Of a stretch of 12,300 bases of DNA, positions 1-6,385 are shown piece after piece. The DNA is from Ectocarpus siliculosus (lineage: Eukaryota; Sar; Phaeophyceae; Ectocarpales; Ectocarpaceae). Under the pieces are notes generated by a model. It saw only the letters and a list, made by a program, of their open reading frames with translations, was not told where the DNA came from and made no database searches. Position numbers and translations under genes: made by a program. The stretch spans positions 176,530-188,829 of the forward strand of contig FN648327.1 of NCBI GenBank assembly GCA_000310025.1, written 5' to 3'. How positions within the stretch are numbered: position 1 is the first letter of the stretch; every line of letters starts with the position of its first letter.

Positions 1-893
1 TTTATTTAAGGGGACCCCGGAAAAAAGGGTTTCCCAGTTACCCCCCTTTCCCCGGTTTTTTTTTTCTTTTTTTTTTCCCCCCTTTTTTTTCTCTTTTTTT
101 CGGGGGGGGGGGGGGGGGCGGGTTTCAAAAAGTTGGCGGGTCCGGCCTTCCCCTTTGTTGGGGAGCTAGGCCCTTCTTTCCGGGACAGGTGGTGGCTTCA
201 AAGAAGGCGGGGGGGGGGGGGGGGCAGGGCAGCACAGCACAGCATAGCAATCGACAAGGCATGCGATCAGTCAAGAGATGGCGGCGCGGCCGTCCACAGC
301 ATTGTGCCATGACGCATTTATTTGGTGCAGCAAGACGTGGCATGGCGTGTGGGTGCATACATGTGACGCACAACCAACTACGTGAGGACAACGACATAAA
401 CAGAACAAAAAAAAAAAGGCAGCATGGAGAGCCACCCGACAGAGGGAAAACAAGTGCGTTCTGTATCTTGCTCTACAAAGCGGCGCCGACATCGGCCAAC
501 TGTCGTCAATCAAAACCAAGCAAAGCTTTCCCTCGGGAACAGTGCTACGGCCCAACCCTACCAGCATTTCGTCGGGGGAGTGCACATACGTTCCGAGACA
601 TCGATGACACTGACCTACTTCGGCATTTTCAACAGAGCGAAGACATGACATAACCATTGAGACAACGCGTGCAACCATAGAGGACCCTCAGGGGCGTAGT
701 ATCGGTTGCTGGTCGACGGAGGACCAGGCCAGGTTTCGAACGCGTCAGTCCGACCCGCTTCGTGTGTGACACAGAAGGCCAAAGGAAAGGCAACCACCCC
801 ATCAGCATCAGGAGCGACAGCGGCCATGTATGGGGTACGCATGCATGAAATGCACGCATGCATACGTAGGGCGCGTCCAGCAAGCACACTCAC
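1..893 (-). other. PDX1 intron 3, partial; outer 230 nt low-complexity contig end
   Basis: Starts with a GTGAGT donor at 893 and has no recognisable PDX1 acceptor or exon before the window edge. The outer part is dominated by homopolymers: mixed T/C runs at about 56-101, G17 at 102-118 and G16 at 209-224. This resembles unreliable sequence at the end of a contig or beside a gap. The remaining part has short overlapping open frames on both strands with no recognisable motif. Confidence 0.7.
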
Positions 894-1058
894 GAGGGCC
901 TCCCCGAGGTTGCGGCATCCGCAGACGAAGGGCACTTGGAACTTGCGCTTGTTGATGTGGTTGTCCTCGTCGGCCATGGTCAGCACCTCCGACTCGTCGA
1001 TGTAGTCCACCTCGATCGACTCCAGGATCTGGGCCTCCACGAAGTGGCCGATGCGTGC
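894..1058 (-). CDS. PDX1: PDX1 exon 3
   Basis: 165 bases, residues 100-154, phase 0 at both ends. The acceptor is CAACAACAACAG before GCA (Ala100); the donor GTGAGT begins at 893 right after GEAL. It contains [27 protein letters not shown] and [12 protein letters not shown]. The next family block (RTKGEAGTGN-type, with the second catalytic lysine) is not found anywhere between 893 and 1. Confidence 0.94.
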
Positions 1059-2496
1059 CTGTTGTTGTTGTCATGTTTTCAGGTTTTGGTGCTTGGATTG
1101 TTTTGTGTTTTAGTTCGGGGTGGTGAACAAGGGGCAAAAGATGCGGTCGGAAGACCAGGCATGCTTCCGATACGGATAGAGGTGTATGCTGCAACGTTTC
1201 ACTCGCTCGCGAGAGGTCAAGGCAGAGGTGGTAGCCGTAGGTTGAAGCCGGGTTTTCGAGAGAACCGACCCGTGCCTGTCTCATTGGAGCGACGACATGA
1301 CACTTCCTCTCCTTGCATCCACCGCCGAAGCCAAAAACACCAGTATGATAACAAGAAGGAGACACACGTGTGCAGTACAACGCTTGTCATGGGAATACGG
1401 CACTTCAAAAGACGACAACACGTGAAGGTCCAGCGTGGTGGATGGTTGAATACTACCTCGGGAACGTTTACTCTGCCCCCCCCCCCCTCCCCCCCCCCCG
1501 TTACCTTAGCCATGACGGGGATCGAGACGGCGGCCTTGATCTCTCGGATCATCTTGGGGTCCGACATGCGGGCGACACCTCCGTCCACCCGGATGTCGGC
1601 AGGGATGCGCTCGAGGGCCATCACCGCCACGGCGCCGGCCTCCTCGGCAATGCGCGCTTGCTCCACGTTCACAACGTCTTTTCCGACAGGGTTCAAAGCA
1701 GTAGGCAACATGCACCCGAACAGCAGCACCGTAAATGAAAATGAGCGAGGGCAAGTATCGGGGGAAGGAGGAGCCGGCGATCCCCGTGCGTGATGTCGAC
1801 CGGGTGGCTCTTGGGGGGGAATGGTGGAGATGGGGATGCGCGCAATGGAATGCTTGGTACATGCCCTCCAGGCTGAGGGGTCAAGAGCGGATGCCTCTTG
1901 CGGGGACCAAACGGAAAACACTGCGTTGGCCAGCCACATTTCACGATTATTTTTGTGTTGTTTTGGCCTCCTGCAGGTTCTCCATCCCAAAGGAGCTGGA
2001 ACCTCGCGGCCGATTGCAGGAACTGGCAAACCAGCTTTCAGGTAAACATATTGTGTAGGAAAGTTCAACCTTGTAAGTATCTTCCGGATTAAACTTAACA
2101 TTTGCCAGAAACAACGCGAGGAGACCGCTCCTGTGGCGCTCTGTCGCAACCTGGCCGACGATGTATCAACAACAGAGGAAGCAAACAAGACAAGACTCCA
2201 ACCGGTCCGAAACAACGAGCACGGACAAAAGCATCGCACACTTGTTGCGGTGGTGCCGACAATTCAAAACGTTTTGAGCATTGCTGGATCATTTGAGTAC
2301 ATCTGTCTCCCTCGCCGAAGAGCACACAAGCCGCCGCCAAAACAGCTGATTTGGCCGACTTGAGTGACTCACCCATGATCACGCCGCCCTTGAGCATCTG
2401 AGCCAGGCCGGCCTTGACGCGCATGGTGCCGGTCAGGGCTCCGGTCTCGGACGCCGTGCCGGCGCCGTTTTTCTCTCCATTTGTTTCTCCGGCCAT
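894..2496 (-). CDS. PDX1: PDX1 (PdxS/SNZ) pyridoxal 5'-phosphate synthase subunit, 5' three exons, 3' end outside window
   Basis: This gene encodes the synthase subunit of the DXP-independent vitamin B6 pathway. The family makes pyridoxal 5'-phosphate from ribose 5-phosphate, glyceraldehyde 3-phosphate and ammonia supplied by the PDX2 glutaminase, using a (beta/alpha)8 barrel that assembles as a dodecamer. Three exons (2496-2373, 1677-1505, 1058-894) join with matching phases into 154 residues. Family hallmarks are [13 protein letters not shown] (30-42), [49 protein letters not shown] and [13 protein letters not shown]. Asp42 and Lys99 correspond to the catalytic Asp24 and Lys81 of Bacillus PdxS, with the same 57-residue spacing. 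The second catalytic lysine (Lys149) and about 140 further residues should follow but lie left of the window. The ATG at 2496 has a strong context (ACCATGG) and gives a typical short N-terminal extension. Family identity is near certain; only the missing half is unknown. Confidence 0.95.
1059..1504 (-). other. PDX1: PDX1 intron 2 (446 nt)
   Basis: GT-AG intron, donor GTAACG, acceptor CAACAACAACAG. On the transcribed strand the donor is followed at once by two G runs of 11 and 12 separated by a single A (plus-strand C tract 1476-1499). Nothing else coding is seen. Confidence 0.87.
1476..1499 (-). repeat. Double poly-C/poly-G tract beside a PDX1 splice donor
   Basis: C12-T-C11 on the plus strand, so the PDX1 transcript carries G11-A-G12 starting six bases into intron 2. 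It could fold as a G-quadruplex. Confidence 0.9.
1505..1677 (-). CDS. PDX1: PDX1 exon 2
   Basis: 173 bases, the end of codon 42 through Lys99. The acceptor is an AG at 1679-1678 in a purine-rich context (GGAAAAG), chosen because it restores the conserved IMDVVN motif in frame. The donor GTAACG begins at 1504, directly after the codon of Lys99, the equivalent of the lysine that forms the Schiff base with the pentose substrate in PdxS. Confidence 0.94.
1678..2372 (-). other. PDX1: PDX1 intron 1 (695 nt)
   Basis: GT-AG intron between exons 1 and 2, bounded by GTGAGT and GGAAAAG. Open frames cross it on both strands, but none shows family motifs or third-position G/C bias, so I see no nested gene. 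Confidence 0.85.
2373..2496 (-). CDS. PDX1: PDX1 exon 1
   Basis: Coding part of exon 1, 124 bases, residues 1-41 plus the first base of codon 42. It begins at ATG 2496 and ends at a GTGAGT donor starting at 2372. The first 24 residues are a low-complexity Gly/Thr/Glu tail; the conserved fold begins at about Val27. The exon ends in phase 1, so the catalytic Asp42 codon is completed by exon 2. Confidence 0.93.
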
Positions 2497-4013
2497 GGTG
2501 TTGCTTGCTGCCGCAACACAAAGCAAAGGAACACGAGGAGCGAGATGCATGAATACCCTGTCAGGGCTGTATGCCCACATGAGTGATAAATAGAGCAAGA
2601 CCACGGTTTGGGTCGGCAGCTGACGCGAAACAAATGATCTGAAACAATCGGCTAGGACGCGATTGACGTCAACTATGTGTTATCAAGGGAGGGAGATAAT
2701 TTCCACCACGAGGCGTTAAGACACCCCCTCCTCCCGCTCCAACCTAGCACTACCAGGCAAGCTGATTCTCACGTCCATCGGCGGTGGTGTCTGATTAAGG
2801 GTAAGGGCGGTAGAAATTACCAGAATACTGCTATAGGGAAACAGCGGCATGGAAAACAATGAGTCAAAAAACACTGCTGTGTCAACCAGTATAATCGGCC
2901 AGCATCGTGCTGCGTCAAAACCATGTTTCACGCGGAAGAGACAAGCACCGCGACACGGGGTGCTTACAACTCTGGCGTACAAGATGGTTGACAGGGCAGT
3001 CTGCTTTCGTGAAAACGACGCAGCGTGTGACGCGAGGAATACATTTTTTCCAGCGGGGAGGTCGGCATGGATAGGGAGGCATACCGTTTTCCCCTTGGTC
3101 CAGGAAAAAAAAAGTCGAAAAGATGTTGACGGTCCGCTCGCTTGGGGGACATACACCAACACAAGTGATACGGTACTGCCGCAGTTGTTGCAAGGAGATA
3201 CAGGAGGCTAAACAGTACAAAAAACGAAATGTTAATGTTCCACTTGAAGGAGAACGGAGAGACAACATCGACTAGATAACAAGACTGAGGACGCCTACTG
3301 ATGCTCCCGACATTAGCCGAGATGGCAATATCTATCTGCGTAGATAACGCCCCAAGACGCAGAAAAGCACAAACCGGAAACGTTTCAAGTTGTTCCAAGC
3401 GATTAGTACTTCGAAATACCAAGAAATGATTGAAGCCGACGATCTGTCATGACCCGAATATTGACCTATCATATCATACCAACACGAAACGCACACAAGA
3501 CAGAGTATTTTTTCCTCCTCGCTGCTGGCGAAATCATTTGTCCACCTCTGCCCGTAGCCAACTATTGAAAGAGCGTCAGCCCCCCGCTCGTGCCCGATCT
3601 CTCTCTTTTCCAACCAAATCACTCGCGAAACAACAATTGTGAGCCAACCGGATAATCAGGGACTCTAAAAAGCACGCATGATTGGCTGCGACCGAGCAAA
3701 AAGGCGATTACTTGCACGCGCGTGTGTTGGTGACAACAAGAAACAGAATGACAGATTGGGGTGCGAGAGATAAAGAGAGGAGTGCATACACCAGACCTTA
3801 CCGGCATGGATGCGCGTTGTTTTTCGCACATAAATAATACGTCACGCGGGCGGAAGAAAAAATATTGCTTCCGCGGCTACACATTCTGGGCGCGCGGTCG
3901 GCCGCGGACTACGCTGCGCAAGTGGTTGAGCGATGGTCAACTAATTCGCTGAGCGACTACACACATCTCAAGCGCGCGCGTTCTTGTCACGAACCGAAAA
4001 TACAAACACAACA
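2497..4013. other. Upstream region of PDX1, no gene recognised
   Basis: About 1.5 kb upstream of the PDX1 start. It should hold the PDX1 promoter and 5' untranslated region, but I see no clear TATA box or defined motif. Short open frames on both strands lack motifs and codon bias. A 7-bp stem hairpin (GCGGAAG/CTTCCGC, 11-base loop) lies at 3850-3874; its significance is unknown. Confidence 0.5.
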
Positions 4014-4073
4014 CCACTGCTGCTCGGCATAGGGGTCGAAGGCGAGGATCTTGCGGTACATCTTGCACGCAGG
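4014..4073 (-). CDS. Orphan TPR-like exon fragment
   Basis: Read on the minus strand this stretch gives PACKMYRKILAFDPYAEQQW, with 16 of the 17 codons from AAG to TGG ending in G or C, unlike its surroundings. The spacing fits the tetratricopeptide repeat consensus: Ala at position 20, Tyr at 24, Ile at 27, Pro at 32 and Trp at position 4 of the next repeat. The frame is open for about 59 codons between stops. A splice acceptor could be GTGCAAG just before the Met codon and a weak donor GTGTTG follows the Trp codon. I found no further exons of the same gene nearby. It may be one short exon of an unrecognised minus-strand gene, a gene relic, or chance. Confidence 0.35.
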
Positions 4074-5381
4074 GATGATAATGATTGCACACAGCTGATG
4101 AGCTTGGATTTCAACGAGCGACTCACAGGCTGCTGTAGTGAACGAACAGACAGAGGCGTACAAAGCGTGCCAGCTGGAGATCTAGACAACAGGCAGCCAC
4201 GCAGCGTGCTGGTGAGCGGGTCGCAGGCGGACCGTCCAATACACTTCAAATATTTAAGTGGTTGTTGGCCTGCGAAACGCTACCGTACCTAGTTGGCAGA
4301 GATGATAAGATGCCAAAAACACAAGGAATGACACGGCCGACCGTCGAATGCTTGGTCTGTGGTGCGTCCGCAGACAGGAATCAGTCACTCTAAATCCAAG
4401 CGATCTGAAAATGCTGGCCTGTGAGAGGCCTAGGGTTTAGTTAACCACCGGGTAGATGGTGGTAGGTTTCCATGGTGATCTCCGTGTCGGAAAAACGCAA
4501 CATTTTTACCCTAAATAGCACGATCAAGTGTATAGCCCGACATATTGCTGTGTAGAACCTTTATCCGCGGCGGTGCACTGACCGGTGGAGTTTGGTTTTA
4601 GCGGTATTACCGGGCTTTTTAAAGTGTACTCCAAACCGGGGTGCAAGCAGGGTGTAAAAAATGCTGGTGTTGTGTCTTTTGCTGTATCAACCATTGGTGT
4701 CGACAAAGTCGTGAGGCCGCCTCTTGTCAATCAATGGCTCCAGTATGAGAGATCTGAGGGCAAAGAAAGGGCGCATCTATGTACAGCAGTAGGGGGCTTG
4801 GGTATCAGAAACCGATCGGGTCGAAGCCTCCATTTCGTTACTGTCGACACCGTCGACTCCAAGGTATTAGTAGTGTCGGGCCCTCGGCTCAGCGGTGTCC
4901 TCTAAATCCATTGTTCATACGAAGTATTATATAAGCCCTGTTTTTCTTCCATAGGCAATTTTTCGGCTGCGGGCCCGCATTGGAATTTCGTGTTTCATGG
5001 CATACAAAGCGTGGCCTTAGTACAGTATGTCCAACGCACCGAAGTGTCCGAACTGTTTGAAGTCGCGTCAGACGAGGGAGAACGAAATCACCAGGGCGCA
5101 GGGCGCGTGTGGACGTGGTTTTCAGACTCTCGGCGATTGGTGACATCTGCCGAGCCCGCCAACCGGCATTTACAGCTGCGGAACGCCCAGCAATGGAGAG
5201 GGATCTGACAAGCCACAGCAACAACCCTCCGGTATTATTGGCGGGTTCCGGTGAAGACTGTCGCGTTGGCGTAGTTCAAGCGTCTCCGGATGTTTTGTTG
5301 CGCTGTTGGTGCGAAGCGAAACTGCAACCACAGAGAGGGACGGACGACGACGACGCTACCATCGGTTCCTCCTCCCTGCAG
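4074..5381. other. Intergenic stretch, nothing firm recognised
   Basis: Open frames of 70 to 110 codons occur on both strands, for example 4585-4905 (+) and 4889-5224 (-), but they have mixed third positions and no family motif. I cannot support a gene here. Exons of the orphan TPR gene could lie in this stretch undetected. Confidence 0.4.
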
Positions 5382-5444
5382 CGCCGAGTCGGGTGCCGTA
5401 CATCTTGCATGCCCAGCTTAGGTCGGAGGAAAACTACAAAGACT
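5382..5444 (+). CDS. Candidate 63-nt internal exon, function unknown
   Basis: The piece is framed by unusually good splice signals: a pyrimidine-rich acceptor (TCCTCCTCCCTGCAG, AG at 5380-5381) and a GTGAGT donor beginning at 5445. In the frame starting at 5384 it reads PSRVPYILHAQLRSEENYKD without a stop; another frame is also open. Its length is a multiple of three. I do not recognise the peptide and found no convincing partner exon, so it is only a candidate. An upstream untranslated exon of the RRM gene is another possibility. Confidence 0.25.
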
Positions 5445-5989
5445 GTGAGTGTCTACCACCTACGGCTTCAAGTTCCACGATACAGAGAGAGGGCGCGCCG
5501 GGGTTACCAACATGACCACGCCCGGTGTGATCGCGCTGCTGGTGACCGACAGGGCCAGCCGGTTGCACATGTATGTTTCGAGCGGACCGTTGCCAGAGAC
5601 AGCGCCGTGCTCACCTGTTCCTCTGAGCAGGGGACGGTAATTCCTTGAGCCTTCTGAGGTGCGGGGTGTGTGCGACGTCGGGGGTGTCTGCGTCGGCGGG
5701 CGAGAGACGGCGGTGCGGTTGGCTCAGGGTCAACCCCTGAGCGGGCTGTTTCTGGTGGTCGCGCGCGCCACCTCAGGTAGAACCCTTGAGAACCTAAAAC
5801 CTCGAAAACCTAGTGGAACTCCGATGTCGAGGGGGGGGGGGCTCCGCAAAATGGTCTTGGCCGTGTTGCTGTTGTGTTCAGCCGCCAGAGTGCAGCGGCA
5901 AAACACTCGCGCCACCGCGGACACAGCCAGCAGCTTGTAGTTCGCCGAGTACTCGCTCACCCTCAGTCGATTACTGGGATTGGTTCGAT
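5445..5989 (+). other. Upstream / 5' untranslated region of the RRM gene, with coding-like segment and uORF
   Basis: Between about 5500 and 5640 both strands are open and GC-rich at third positions, for example plus-strand MTTPGVIALLVTDRASRLHM, so coding content cannot be assigned to a strand. A second acceptor-like site (CACCTGTTCCTCTGAGCAG) ends at 5632. A 38-codon ATG frame (5824-5940) precedes the RRM start. No core promoter motif stands out. Confidence 0.35.
5824..5940 (+). other. Possible upstream ORF of the RRM gene (38 codons)
   Basis: ATG at 5824, stop at 5938-5940, in a different frame from the main CDS and ending 49 bases before its ATG. The peptide contains a hydrophobic run (MVLAVLLLCSAARV) after a short basic start, superficially like a signal peptide. 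If transcription starts upstream it could dampen translation of the main frame. It may equally be chance. Confidence 0.25.
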
Positions 5990-6385
5990 ATGGTCAAGAG
6001 AAGGCGAAGCAACGGCCCTCCTGCCGCTGCCGATCCGGAGGCTGCCGAAAACTCGTCAACTTCTTTCAGCCAGTCAGCGGACAAGCCACCAGCAGCAGTA
6101 GGAGAGGCCGCGGACGCGGAAGACCGACAAGGATGCAAGGATGCCAAGGAGGAGGAGGAGGAGGAGGAGGGTGAGGGACACGATATACCTGCAGTAGCCG
6201 GGCAGGAGGGTGACGGGTCAGGCGAAAAGCGAAAGCGAAAACGAACGCGGACGCGGAAAAAGAAGAAGGGCGGCGGCGCAGGTGGTGAAGGTGCCGATGA
6301 AGAGGGCGAGGAAGCGGCCGGTGGTGGAGGTGGCGGGGTTGCCCGGGGTGGAGGGGGGGGGGGGACGATGTCGGACACTGTTTAC
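5990..6385 (+). CDS. RRM gene exon 1
   Basis: 396 bases, residues 1-132: acidic and basic low-complexity tail, then the first two residues of RNP2 of RRM1. It includes a G12 homopolymer (6353-6364) encoding four Gly. The donor GTGAGT begins at 6386 directly after the Tyr132 codon. Confidence 0.85.

Noticed and set aside
1217-2239. 340-codon minus-strand ORF as a single gene
   Set aside because: Only its middle (1505-1677) is real, as PDX1 exon 2. The flanks are intron read-through, shown by clean GT-AG sites restoring the family motifs.
3751-3952. Plus-strand ORF ending in an RG/FW-rich peptide as a transposon fragment
   Set aside because: No transposase or reverse-transcriptase motif and weak codon bias; no terminal repeats or target duplication seen.
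5971-6378. Minus-strand Pro/Ser-rich ORF
   Set aside because: Antisense shadow of the Gly/Glu/Lys-rich exon 1 of the RRM gene; composition is explained by the GC-rich low-complexity coding strand.
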